Assembly: GCF_900116535.1 (NCBI RefSeq)
Contig: NZ_FPAU01000001.1
Coordinates: 1,594,885-1,658,884 of the forward strand
Reading direction: 5' to 3'
DNA from: Kosakonia arachidis
Lineage (GTDB): Bacteria > Pseudomonadota > Gammaproteobacteria > Enterobacterales > Enterobacteriaceae
Length of the DNA: 64,000 bases
Each line of letters opens with the position of its first letter. Position 1 is the stretch's first letter. Under the pieces are notes generated by a model. It saw nothing but the letters and a program-made list of their open reading frames with translations. It had not been told where the DNA came from and did no database searches. This document shows positions 41,756 to 50,314 of the stretch, piece after piece. The position numbers were made by a program, and so were the translations under genes.

Positions 41756-42157
41756 ATGAACACCATTCAGGAAACTCCTCAGGGAGAACTTGTTTTACGC
41801 ACATTAGCAATGCCAGCGGATACCAATGCTAACGGAGATATCTTCGGCGGCTGGTTGATGTCACAAATGGATATGGGGGGCGCAATCCTGGCAAAAGAGA
41901 TTGCGCACGGACGCGTGGTAACCGTACGGGTGGATGGCATGACCTTCCTGCGTCCGGTTGCCGTCGGCGATGTGGTGTGCTGCTATGCTCGCTGCATGAA
42001 ACGCGGGAACACTTCCGTCAGCATCAATATAGAAGTGTGGGTGAAAAAAGTCTCTTCTGAGCCAATTGGCCAGCGCTACAAAGCCACCGAAGCATTGTTT
42101 ATTTATGTCGCGGTTGATAAAGAAGGGAAACCTCGCGCGTTACCGCAGCAGTCATAA
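41756..42157 (+). CDS. yciA: Acyl-CoA thioesterase YciA
   Basis: 133-residue hotdog-fold thioesterase with broad acyl-CoA specificity. Catalytic region MPADTNANGDIFGGWLMSQMDMGG contains the Asn/Asp pair of the family; the CoA-binding segment is RTALF-like KATEALFIYVAVD. Cytosolic, hexameric in relatives. Its own promoter after the yciB terminator; convergent with tonB. Confidence 0.96.
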   Translation: MNTIQETPQGELVLRTLAMPADTNANGDIFGGWLMSQMDMGGAILAKEIAHGRVVTVRVDGMTFLRPVAVGDVVCCYARCMKRGNTSVSINIEVWVKKVSSEPIGQRYKATEALFIYVAVDKEGKPRALPQQS

Positions 42158-42185
42158 GAAAAGCCTCCTGACGGAGGCTTTTCTT
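42156..42185. terminator. Bidirectional terminator yciA/tonB
   Basis: AAGAAAAGCCTCC-TGAC-GGAGGCTTTTCTT between convergent genes; it overlaps the tonB stop codon, as in E. coli. Confidence 0.93.
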
Positions 42186-42903
42186 ATTCCATTGACGCTC
42201 CGCCGTTCAGGCGGAACACAACATTGACTATCAACCCTGAACCGGGTTTACCAGGTTCGTAGCGCCATTTCCGCATGGCCGCTTTCACTTCACGCTCGAA
42301 CATATTTGCTGGCTGCGCAGACAAAACTTCAATATTCTCGACGCGACCATCTTCCGTGACGTCAAATTTCACCCGTACACGACCTTCAATACGCAGCGCC
42401 TGCGCACGCGCCGGATATTGCGGCTGGTTACGACTCAGCGCGCGCGGACCGACCGGCACGGATGGCGCTGGTGTGGAGGACGCCGAGGGTGCCGGATTAG
42501 CCACCGGGCGCGCTGGCGCGTTGTTGTCAAACGGTGATGCCGGTCGCGGTTGGGCCGGTTTTTCCTCTTGTTTGTGCTGCTCGACCTTTTTCTCCGGTTT
42601 TGGCTTAGGTTTTGGTTTTGGTTTTGGCTTTTCAATTACCACCGGAGCTTCTTTTGGCGGCTCCGCCACCGGTTCTGGTTCGGGCTCTGGCTCCGGTTCG
42701 ACGACAGGTTGTGGCGATTGCACAACCTGCGGCGGTTCGAGTTCAGCCGGTGTTACCATCGTCACTGAGATAGGCTGTGCGGGTGCGGGCAATTCAACAA
42801 CCTGATGTACCGATGTATAGAGCAGACCCGCCACAACGGCTCCGTGAATACCAACGGACAACAGCGTCGGCCAGGGAAAGCTGCGAGGTGAATCAAAGGT
42901 CAT
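42184..42903 (-). CDS. tonB: Energy-transduction protein TonB
   Basis: 239 residues, as in E. coli. One N-terminal helix with the ExbD-contact SxxxH motif (Ser16, His20), a periplasmic proline-rich stiff linker with EP repeats followed by KP repeats (about residues 68-105), and the C-terminal TonB domain ([20 protein letters not shown], ... [14 protein letters not shown]). Couples proton motive force to outer-membrane siderophore and B12 receptors. Start at MTFDSP by homology; another ATG three codons upstream (42912) is possible. Confidence 0.97.
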   Translation of the reverse strand: MTFDSPRSFPWPTLLSVGIHGAVVAGLLYTSVHQVVELPAPAQPISVTMVTPAELEPPQVVQSPQPVVEPEPEPEPEPVAEPPKEAPVVIEKPKPKPKPKPKPEKKVEQHKQEEKPAQPRPASPFDNNAPARPVANPAPSASSTPAPSVPVGPRALSRNQPQYPARAQALRIEGRVRVKFDVTEDGRVENIEVLSAQPANMFEREVKAAMRKWRYEPGKPGSGLIVNVVFRLNGGASME

Positions 42904-42950
42904 TGAAGTCATAATCGTGTCAGTTAAAAAACCAGGGGTCAATTTTAAAT

Positions 42951-42971
42951 GCAAATAACAATCATATTCAA
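42951..42971 (-). promoter_or_regulatory. Candidate Fur box upstream of tonB
   Basis: Minus-strand TGAATATGATTGTTATTTGC, about 50 bp before the tonB start, resembles the Fur operator pattern (NATWAT repeats) and the E. coli tonB promoter region. Weak matches at several positions keep this tentative. Confidence 0.4.
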
Positions 42972-43122
42972 CAAGCCATCGCATTCATTGTCCATTTTCT
43001 CTCTTTACCGTGTAAAAAAGTTTCATTCTTTGCACGGATATTAATGTCAGAGCATCTTTGCATTGCAGTTGCATTCCCTTTCACATACGGTATGCCTTTC
43101 TGATAAGTAAGGAGCTCTTCCC

Positions 43123-43419
43123 GTGCTTTACGTTATTTTTGCTGAAGATGTTGCTGACTCGCTTGAGAAACGTTTATCAGTGCGCCCTGCCCACCTGGCG
43201 CGACTGCAACTGCTGCATGATGAAGGCCGTTTACTAACGGCTGGCCCGATGCCAGCGGTGGACAGCAACGACCCTGGTGTCGCAGGTTTTACCGGTTCAA
43301 CGGTGATCGCAGAGTTTGAATCGCTGGAAACGGCAAAAGCCTGGGCGGAGGCAGATCCTTATGTTGCCGCTGGCGTGTATCAGAACGTTATCATTAAGCC
43401 GTTCAAGAAGGTTTTTTAA
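43123..43419 (+). CDS. yciI: YCII-related protein YciI
   Basis: 98 residues, same as E. coli, with GTG start and AAGGAG upstream. Dimeric ferredoxin-like alpha/beta fold; conserved His and Asp of the YCII family in [22 protein letters not shown] and SNDPG. The reaction is unknown; relatives with chlorinated substrates (TftG) are dehydrochlorinases. Divergent from tonB. Confidence 0.95.
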   Translation: MLYVIFAEDVADSLEKRLSVRPAHLARLQLLHDEGRLLTAGPMPAVDSNDPGVAGFTGSTVIAEFESLETAKAWAEADPYVAAGVYQNVIIKPFKKVF

Positions 43420-43468
43420 CGTTTAAGCACCGCCGAAGATGGCAGGCCTTTTGCCTTTCGGTCAATGG

Positions 43469-43637
43469 CTACCGCGTTGTCGTTCCTGGTGGAACTTCCA
43501 CGTCAAGTTCCTTGGTGATGCGGTTAGGCAGAGCGCGGCGAATCATCTTAATCGCCCAGAACCAGAAACTATTCCCGGCATCCGGTTACGGAGAATAGAA
43601 AAATGCCAGCGTGGAGTATTCGCGCTGGCTGCAATAA
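43469..43637 (-). pseudogene. Relic: C-terminal end of an unidentified membrane protein
   Basis: Reading the minus strand from the end of the SMR gene gives SQREYSTLAFFYSP, one in-frame TAA, then PDAGNSFWFWAIKMIRRA and LPNRITKELDVEVPPGTTTR before a TAG. The composition (aromatic membrane edge, basic stretch, short polar tail) looks like the tail of a membrane protein. It has no start codon, no RBS and an internal stop. I do not recognise the family; it does not resemble the C-terminus of Kch, which E. coli has at this place. Confidence 0.4.
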
Positions 43638-43976
43638 TTAATGGGCTACACTTCTGGAAAAAAGATTAATGATAACCACGCCGGCGATAATCATCCCCAT
43701 ACCCAATATTGCCGGAAGATCCAGTTTCTGGCCGTGAACCAGCCAGCCAACAATCCCAATCAATACAATCCCGGCACCAGACCAGATGGCATAAATAATT
43801 CCGGTTGGGATGGTGCGCATCGGAATCGTCAGACACCAGAATGCGATGCAATAACCCACAATGCTAATGATACTGGGCAGCAGCCGGGTAAAGCTGTCTG
43901 ACGATTTCAGTGCAGTCGTGGCAATGACTTCAAAAACAATGGCGATAGCAAGAAAAATGAGTGCGTCTTTATTCAT
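43638..43976 (-). CDS. Small multidrug resistance (SMR) exporter, EmrE-like
   Basis: 112 residues, four transmembrane helices, clearly in the EmrE/QacE group: the invariant membrane glutamate is Glu16 (FEVIATTALK), followed by SDSFTRLLPSIISI, IPTGIIYAIWSGAGIVLIG and LDLPAILGMGMIIAGVVIINLFSRS, matching EmrE residue by residue. It should export quaternary cations by proton antiport as an antiparallel dimer. YAIWSG and GMGMIIAGVVIIN mark the multidrug Qac type, not the guanidine-specific Gdx/SugE type. E. coli has kch here instead. RBS not strong. Confidence 0.92.
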   Translation of the reverse strand: MNKDALIFLAIAIVFEVIATTALKSSDSFTRLLPSIISIVGYCIAFWCLTIPMRTIPTGIIYAIWSGAGIVLIGIVGWLVHGQKLDLPAILGMGMIIAGVVIINLFSRSVAH

Positions 43977-44121
43977 TTTGCATTTTTGTCCAACTTATAT
44001 CCGTTAACGTTTGCTAATGGCCTGGCGGGTGGCAAAAGGAGGAACACCATTCCGGTGCTGCAATCCATCCAGCGTATAACCTTTTCTTTACGACCGCGGG
44101 CACCTTATCGGTGCCCGGGTA

Positions 44122-44295
44122 TCAAAGATCGTAAATGGCGAACAACAACACATTACGATGGCGATTTACACCGCATTTTCTGATGGCGTGGATGCGCATA
44201 TTGCGGCGTGATTGCGCTTCCAGCCAGCGGGCTTTTCGGCGACTCATCTGCCGAAGCATACGCCAGCGCCCCACTTCCGTTCGACTACGCTTCAT
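44122..44295 (-). CDS. yciY: Small basic protein YciY
   Basis: 57 residues, as in E. coli YciY: MKRSRTEVGRWRMLRQ, SRRKARWLEAQSRRNMRIH, ending LLFAIYDL. Very rich in Arg (about one in four), so probably RNA-, DNA- or membrane-associated; no known function. The frame extends six codons upstream to another ATG (44313), which is not conserved. Lies divergently from clsA with 140 bp between; conserved yciY-cls neighbourhood. Confidence 0.9.
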   Translation of the reverse strand: MKRSRTEVGRWRMLRQMSRRKARWLEAQSRRNMRIHAIRKCGVNRHRNVLLFAIYDL

Positions 44296-44434
44296 TTTTA
44301 CAACTCTGAACAAAACAGAGAGGCCATTATAGTCCGTCGTTTTTCCCAGGCCAGTGCTTTTCCGCGTTTTTATTTGCCAGATGAATGCGGATGCGTAAAC
44401 TCATGAGATGTGGTTTTTAAAAGGATTTTTATCT

Positions 44435-45895
44435 ATGTCCGCTTTTTACACCCTAATGAGTTGGCTGATCGTCTTAGGTTACTGGCTACTGATTGCTGGT
44501 GTAACCCTGCGTATTTTAATGAAACGGCGGGCGGTAACATCGGCGATGGCCTGGCTGTTAATTATTTATATTCTGCCACTGGTAGGGATTATCGCCTATC
44601 TCTCGCTGGGCGAACTGCATCTCGGTAAACGCCGAGCCGAACGCGCGCGCGCCATGTGGCCTTCTACCGCAAAATGGCTCAACGATTTAAAAAACTTTAA
44701 ACGCATCTTCGCACAGGAGAACAGCAGCGTTGCTTCATCGTTATTTAAATTATGCGAACGGCGCCAGGGCATCGCTGGCGTAAAAGGCAACCAGTTGCAA
44801 CTGCTGACCTCCAGCGATGATGTGATGCAGGCGCTGATCCGCGATATTCAGCTCGCCAGACACAATATTGAGATGGTGTTCTACATCTGGCAACCCGGCG
44901 GAATGGCCGATCAGGTGGCGGAATCACTAATGGCTTCAGCGCGACGCGGCGTGCATTGCCGTCTGTTACTCGACTCTGCGGGTAGCGTGGCATTCTTCCG
45001 TAGCCCCTGGGCCGCGATGATGCGCAATGCGGGCATTGAGGTGGTCGAGGCGCTAAAAGTGAATCTGATGCGCGTTTTTTTACGTCGCATGGATTTACGC
45101 CAGCACCGCAAGATTGTGCTAATCGATAACTATATTGCCTACACTGGCAGTATGAATATGGTCGACCCACGCTTCTTCAAACAGGATGCCGGTGTCGGCC
45201 AGTGGGTCGATTTGATGGCGCGTATGGAAGGTCCAGTAGCCACGGCGATGGGCATCGTCTACTCCTGCGACTGGGAAATTGAGACCGGCAAGCGCATTCT
45301 GCCACCATCGCCTGACACCAATATTATGCCGTTTGAAGAAGCTAGCGGGCATACGATTCACACGATTGCCTCGGGGCCGGGGTTTCCCGAGGATTTGATT
45401 CACCAGGCATTGCTAACCGCCGTCTACGCCTCACGTGAATATCTGATCATGACCACGCCCTATTTCGTACCCAGTGACGACTTACTGCACGCTATTTGCA
45501 CAGCAGCGCAGCGCGGTGTCGACGTTAGCATTATTCTGCCGCGCAAAAACGACTCGGTGCTGGTCGGTTGGGCCAGCCGCGCCTTCTTCACTGAGTTGCT
45601 GGCAGCCGGGGTGAAGATTTATCAGTTTGAAGGTGGTCTGTTGCACACCAAAAGTGTACTGGTTGATGGCGAATTGAGCCTTATTGGCACCGTGAACCTC
45701 GATATGCGTAGTTTGTGGCTGAATTTTGAGATCACGCTGGTTATTGATGATGCCGGTTTTGGCGGCGATCTGGCAGCGGTACAGGACGATTACATCTCCC
45801 GTTCCCGGTTGCTTGATGCGCGCTTGTGGGTAAAACGACCATTCTGGCACCGGATTGCTGAACGACTGTTTTACTTCTTTAGTCCGTTGCTGTAA
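44435..45895 (+). CDS. clsA: Cardiolipin synthase A
   Basis: 486 residues as in E. coli when started at [11 protein letters not shown] (ATG 44435, AAGGA upstream). Two N-terminal membrane helices, then two phospholipase D HKD motifs: His224/Lys226/Asp231 (QHRKIVLID) and His404/Lys406/Asp411 (HTKSVLVDG). Condenses two phosphatidylglycerols to cardiolipin plus glycerol at the inner membrane. An upstream frame start at 44408 adds nine residues absent from homologs. Followed by yciU 31 bp downstream. Confidence 0.97.
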   Translation: MSAFYTLMSWLIVLGYWLLIAGVTLRILMKRRAVTSAMAWLLIIYILPLVGIIAYLSLGELHLGKRRAERARAMWPSTAKWLNDLKNFKRIFAQENSSVASSLFKLCERRQGIAGVKGNQLQLLTSSDDVMQALIRDIQLARHNIEMVFYIWQPGGMADQVAESLMASARRGVHCRLLLDSAGSVAFFRSPWAAMMRNAGIEVVEALKVNLMRVFLRRMDLRQHRKIVLIDNYIAYTGSMNMVDPRFFKQDAGVGQWVDLMARMEGPVATAMGIVYSCDWEIETGKRILPPSPDTNIMPFEEASGHTIHTIASGPGFPEDLIHQALLTAVYASREYLIMTTPYFVPSDDLLHAICTAAQRGVDVSIILPRKNDSVLVGWASRAFFTELLAAGVKIYQFEGGLLHTKSVLVDGELSLIGTVNLDMRSLWLNFEITLVIDDAGFGGDLAAVQDDYISRSRLLDARLWVKRPFWHRIAERLFYFFSPLL

Positions 45896-45923
45896 AACGT
45901 GCCCAACAGACATGAAGAGGTAA

Positions 45924-46256
<333 letters not shown>

Positions 46257-46271
46257 GCTACCGTGGAAGTT

Positions 46272-46301
46272 AAAGGGCTGACAAATGTCAGCCCTTTTTT
46301 A
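46272..46301. terminator. Bidirectional terminator yciU/oppF
   Basis: Perfect 12-bp stem AAAGGGCTGACA/TGTCAGCCCTTT with a two-base spacer and T-run; between convergent genes. Confidence 0.93.
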
Positions 46302-46309
46302 TGCATCGC

Positions 46310-47314
46310 TTATAACGGGTCGACTTTCAGGCATGAGACCGCATGGCGGAAACTGCCCTCCAGTACCGGGCGCGTCTGCGCGCATTCCGGCCCGGCAATC
46401 GGGCAGCGGGTTCGGAAGACGCAACCTGACGGTGGGTTAATCGGCGACGGTAAATCCCCTTCCAGCAACTGGATAGTTTTATTCCTTTCCAAATCCGGGT
46501 CGGGAACCGGCACGGCCGACATCAGCGCTTTGGTGTAAGGGTGTAGCGGGTTCTGATACACCTCATCGTACGTGCCTAACTCAACGGCGTGCCCGAGGTA
46601 CATCACCAGCACGCGATCGGAAATGTGCTTCACAACGGCCAGGTCATGGGCGATAAAGATCAGTGACAACCCCATTTCACGTTGCAGTTGTTGCAGCAAG
46701 TTCACCACCTGCGCCTGAATCGACACATCCAGTGCAGATACAGGCTCGTCGCAGATAATCAGCTTAGGTTCAAGGATCAGCGCACGGGCAATACCAATAC
46801 GCTGACACTGACCGCCGGAAAACTCGTGCGGGTAACGGTTGATCAGGTTCGGCAACAAACCGACCTTCATCATCATCGTCTTCACGCGATCGCGCACTTC
46901 CTGACGCGTCATTTTCGGGTGATAGGTGCGCAACGGCTCGGCAATGATTTCCCCGATAGTCATACGCGGGTTCAGTGACGCCAGTGGATCCTGGAAAATC
47001 ATCTGGATATCGCTGCGCACATCGCGCCACTCTTCCGGTTTCATGCCCAGCAGATCTTTACCTAGCCAGGCGACTTTACCGTCGGTGGCTTTTACCAGAC
47101 CGATAATCGCGCGGGCAAACGTCGATTTACCGCAGCCGGACTCGCCTACCACACCGAGGGTTTCCCCTTCGTACAGACGCAGGGTGACGCCATCAACCGC
47201 TTTCAGGGTTTTTGCTGGTTGCCAGAACCACTGTTTGCCGTCTTTGATATCGAAATGCACCTTCAGATCGGCGATTTCCAGCAGCACTTTTCTCTCTTCG
47301 GTTATCGCGTTCAT
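46310..47314 (-). CDS. oppF: Oligopeptide ABC transporter ATPase OppF
   Basis: 334 residues as in E. coli. Walker A GESGCGKS, full ABC signature FSGGQCQRIGIARAL, Walker B LIICDEPVSALD, and the C-terminal oligopeptide extension with its Cys cluster (CVFRTRCPIAGPEC). Last gene of oppABCDF; its start overlaps the oppD stop by four bases. Unlike SapD/SapF, the signature motif here is canonical. Confidence 0.97.
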   Translation of the reverse strand: MNAITEERKVLLEIADLKVHFDIKDGKQWFWQPAKTLKAVDGVTLRLYEGETLGVVGESGCGKSTFARAIIGLVKATDGKVAWLGKDLLGMKPEEWRDVRSDIQMIFQDPLASLNPRMTIGEIIAEPLRTYHPKMTRQEVRDRVKTMMMKVGLLPNLINRYPHEFSGGQCQRIGIARALILEPKLIICDEPVSALDVSIQAQVVNLLQQLQREMGLSLIFIAHDLAVVKHISDRVLVMYLGHAVELGTYDEVYQNPLHPYTKALMSAVPVPDPDLERNKTIQLLEGDLPSPINPPSGCVFRTRCPIAGPECAQTRPVLEGSFRHAVSCLKVDPL

Positions 47315-48324
47315 ACCAGCTCCTCCACCGATTTAAAGCAGGCACGCAGGCGGCCCGGGGCAAACTGCTCCAGCGGTGGAGCACTGTTACAGATTTCCAT
47401 CGCGTGCGGGCAACGCGGTTGGAACGGACAGCCTTTCGGCAGACGCAGTAAGTTCGGCGGGTTGCCCGGAATGGTCAACAGCGCTTCACCTTCCGCATCC
47501 AGACGCGGCACAGCATTTAACAAGCCGATGGAGTAAGGATGAGATGGCTGATAGAACACATCACGCGCGTTGCCATATTCCATGGTGCGCCCGGCATACA
47601 TCACCAGCACTTTGTCACAAATCCCGGCAACCACGCCGAGATCATGAGTGATCATGATAATCGCCGTGTTGAATTCACGTTTCAGTTCATTCAGCAAGGT
47701 CATGATCTGCGCCTGCACGGTCACATCCAGCGCAGTGGTCGGCTCGTCGGCAATCAGCAGTTTCGGCCGACACATTAGAGCCATCGCGATCATCACGCGC
47801 TGACGCATACCACCGGAGAACTCATGCGGATACATGCGCATGCGCTTACGCGCTTCCGGCATTTTCACCGCATCAAGCATTTTAACGGATTCTTCAAACG
47901 CTTCCGCTTTGCCCATGCCTTTGTGCAACATCAGGACTTCCATTAACTGCTCGCCAACCCGCATATACGGGTTCAACGAGGTCATAGGATCCTGGAAAAT
48001 CATGGAGATCTGCTCGGCGCGCAGTTTGTTCAACGCCTGCTCCGGCAAATTGAGGATCTCTTTGCCGTTAAAGGTCGCAGAACCACCAATGCGGCCATTA
48101 GTCGCCAGCAGCCCCATCAGCGCAAATGCGGTCTGCGATTTTCCAGAACCGGACTCACCTACGATACCCAGTGTTTCACCCGCACGCAGCGAGAAATTGA
48201 GATCGTTAACCGCCGTGACATCGCCATCCGGCGTCTGGAAAGTGACTCGTAAGTCTTTGACATCCAGCAGAAGGTTCGATTGCTGCCGCGTCGTGGACGC
48301 TAATGAGGTTTCAATAATGCTCAT
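47311..48324 (-). CDS. oppD: Oligopeptide ABC transporter ATPase OppD
   Basis: 337 residues. Walker A GESGSGKS, signature FSGGMRQRVMIAMAL, Walker [14 protein letters not shown]-terminal oligopeptide-type tail with a Cys cluster (CPFQPRCPHAMEIC). Pairs with OppF to drive import by the OppBC pore. Four-base overlap with oppF and an 11-base gap from oppC. Confidence 0.97.
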   Translation of the reverse strand: MSIIETSLASTTRQQSNLLLDVKDLRVTFQTPDGDVTAVNDLNFSLRAGETLGIVGESGSGKSQTAFALMGLLATNGRIGGSATFNGKEILNLPEQALNKLRAEQISMIFQDPMTSLNPYMRVGEQLMEVLMLHKGMGKAEAFEESVKMLDAVKMPEARKRMRMYPHEFSGGMRQRVMIAMALMCRPKLLIADEPTTALDVTVQAQIMTLLNELKREFNTAIIMITHDLGVVAGICDKVLVMYAGRTMEYGNARDVFYQPSHPYSIGLLNAVPRLDAEGEALLTIPGNPPNLLRLPKGCPFQPRCPHAMEICNSAPPLEQFAPGRLRACFKSVEELV

Positions 48325-48335
48325 GACAGCACTCC

Positions 48336-49244
48336 TTAACGATCTTTCGGGTCGAGGGCATCACGCAGGCCATCGCCGATAAAGTTAAAACAGAACAGGG
48401 TGACAACGAGGAAACCCGCAGGGAACAGCAGTAGCCATGGAGACACTTCCATTGAGTTGGCGCCATCGCTTAACAACGCCCCCCAACTACTCAGTGGCTC
48501 CTGCGTACCCAGCCCAAGGAAGCTGAGGAAGGACTCAAACAGTATCATGCTCGGCACCAGCAGCGACGCGTAGACCACCACCACGCCCAGCACGTTCGGT
48601 ACGATGTGGCGCACCACGATATTCGCCGTGGAAACCCCGCCAACCTGCGCCGCTTCGATAAACTCCTTACGCTTCAGGCTTAAGGTTTGTCCACGAACGA
48701 TACGCGCCATATCCAGCCAGGAGACCATGCCGATCGCCACAAAAATGAGCAGAATATTTTGCCCAAAAAAGGTCACCAGCAGGATAACGAAGAACATAAA
48801 CGGGAAGGAGTTAAGGATTTCCAGCAGACGCATCATCACGGAATCGGTCTTACCGCCGAGGTAGCCGGAAAGCGATCCATATAGCGTACCGACCACGACT
48901 GCCACCAATGCCGCAGCAATACCGACCATCAGCGAGATACGTCCGCCGATCGCCACACGCACCAGCAGATCGCGCCCGGAGGAGTCGGTACCAAAATAGT
49001 GGCCAGTCTGCATATCCGGCTGGCTCGACATCATGCCCCAGTCGGTATCGAAGTAGGTGAATTGTGAAAGCATTGGTGCCAGTATCACAAACAGTGCGAT
49101 CAACAAAAGCACAACCAGGCTGGCGACTGCCGCACGGTTATGAATAAAGCGGCGACGCGCATCCTGCCAAAGGCTACGTCCTTCGACTTCGAGTTTCTCA
49201 CTGAAGTTTTCCAGCGCCTCGCTGTTTTTCTTACTTAACATCAT
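48336..49244 (-). CDS. oppC: Oligopeptide ABC transporter permease OppC
   Basis: 302 residues as in E. coli. Long cytoplasmic N-terminus, first helix at about 40-60, periplasmic signature YFGTDSSGRDLLVRVAIGGR, then five helices with the EAA loop EFIEAAQVGGVSTANIVVRHIVP. Fourteen bases downstream of oppB. Confidence 0.97.
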   Translation of the reverse strand: MMLSKKNSEALENFSEKLEVEGRSLWQDARRRFIHNRAAVASLVVLLLIALFVILAPMLSQFTYFDTDWGMMSSQPDMQTGHYFGTDSSGRDLLVRVAIGGRISLMVGIAAALVAVVVGTLYGSLSGYLGGKTDSVMMRLLEILNSFPFMFFVILLVTFFGQNILLIFVAIGMVSWLDMARIVRGQTLSLKRKEFIEAAQVGGVSTANIVVRHIVPNVLGVVVVYASLLVPSMILFESFLSFLGLGTQEPLSSWGALLSDGANSMEVSPWLLLFPAGFLVVTLFCFNFIGDGLRDALDPKDR

Positions 49245-49258
49245 GGCGAACTCCAGCG

Positions 49259-50179
49259 TTAATAACGGATCTTCGGATCGATAACGGCATACAGCACATC
49301 AACGATCGCATTAAAGATAATAGTCAGTGTCCCGACAAGAATAGTCAGGCTCAGCACCAATGAATAGTCACGGTTCAGCGCACCGTTTACAAACAGCTGG
49401 CCGATACCTGGCAGACCATAAATGGTCTCGATGACCATTGAACCGGTAATAATGCCGACAAACGCAGGCCCCATATAAGAGAGTACTGGCAGCAGCGCAG
49501 GCTTCAGCGCGTGGCGGAAGATAATGCGGCGCATCGGCAGACCTTTCGCCCGCGCGGTACGAATAAAGTTTGAGTGTAATACCTCAATCATTGAACCGCG
49601 CGTAATACGCGCGATGCTGGCGATATAGGCCAGAGAGAGCGCAACCATCGGCAGAATCATGAATTTCAGTGCACCGCCATTCCAGCCACCGGCGGGCAGC
49701 CATTTCAATATAATGGCGAAGATCATCACTAATAATGGTGCGACAACAAAACTCGGGATCACCACCCCGGTCATTGCCAACCCCATCACCGTGTAGTCCC
49801 ATTTCGTGTTCTGGTTTAACGCGGCAACAACGCCTGCGGTAACACCAAAAACAATGGCGAGAATAAAGGCGGCCGCCCCTAATTTCGCTGAAACCGGGAA
49901 ACTGGCCGCAACCAGATCGTTCACAGTGTAATCTTTGTATTTAAATGACGGTCCGAAATCAAAATGCGCCAACTGTTTCAGATAGCTGAAGTACTGCGTA
50001 GTGATCGGATCGTTTAAATGGTATTTCGCTTCAATATTCGCCATCACTTCTGGCGCAAGCGCACGTTCACCGGTAAAAGGACTACCCGGCGCAAGGCGCA
50101 TCATAAAGAACGAAATCGTGATAAGGATGAAAAGTGTTGGAATCGCTTCAAGACAGCGACGTAGGATAAATTTCAACAT
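49259..50179 (-). CDS. oppB: Oligopeptide ABC transporter permease OppB
   Basis: 306 residues as in E. coli when started at MLKFILRRCLEAIPTL (ATG at 50179). The open frame runs 42 codons further upstream, through the oppA-oppB spacer, but that part is not protein-like. N-terminal helix, periplasmic loop, EAA loop NFIRTARAKGLPMRRIIFRHAL. Part of the import pore with OppC. Confidence 0.97.
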   Translation of the reverse strand: MLKFILRRCLEAIPTLFILITISFFMMRLAPGSPFTGERALAPEVMANIEAKYHLNDPITTQYFSYLKQLAHFDFGPSFKYKDYTVNDLVAASFPVSAKLGAAAFILAIVFGVTAGVVAALNQNTKWDYTVMGLAMTGVVIPSFVVAPLLVMIFAIILKWLPAGGWNGGALKFMILPMVALSLAYIASIARITRGSMIEVLHSNFIRTARAKGLPMRRIIFRHALKPALLPVLSYMGPAFVGIITGSMVIETIYGLPGIGQLFVNGALNRDYSLVLSLTILVGTLTIIFNAIVDVLYAVIDPKIRY

Positions 50180-50283
50180 TGCCCGTACCTTCTGGCCTGT
50201 GCCTTTTACACATTCGCTTCCAGACGGCAATTCAGCCATCCGTGCATGATGTGTATTCTGTTGCGTAAAAAATAAGACACTGT

Positions 50284-50304
50284 GAGGCAGGTCACCCTGC
50301 CCCA
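50284..50304 (-). terminator. Hairpin in the oppA-oppB spacer
   Basis: GGCAGG/CCTGCC stem (extended by flanking G-C pairs) with a 4-base loop, ten bases after the oppA stop. A T-run follows only 14 bases later. It may protect the oppA 3' end or partly terminate, which would fit the high oppA to low oppBCDF ratio known for such operons. Confidence 0.55.
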
Positions 50305-50314
50305 CTCATTGCCA

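Noticed and set aside
42275..42805. Gly/Ser-rich 176-codon plus-strand frame opposite tonB
   Set aside because: Low complexity arises from complementing the EP/KP repeats of tonB; not a gene.
43439..43669. 76-codon plus-strand frame between yciI and the SMR gene
   Set aside because: No RBS and no homology; the opposite strand gives a more protein-like reading.
43977..44121. Guanidine riboswitch upstream of the SMR exporter
   Set aside because: I looked for paired ACGR-loop hairpins or a ykkC-like leader and found none; the protein is also of the Qac/EmrE type, not Gdx.
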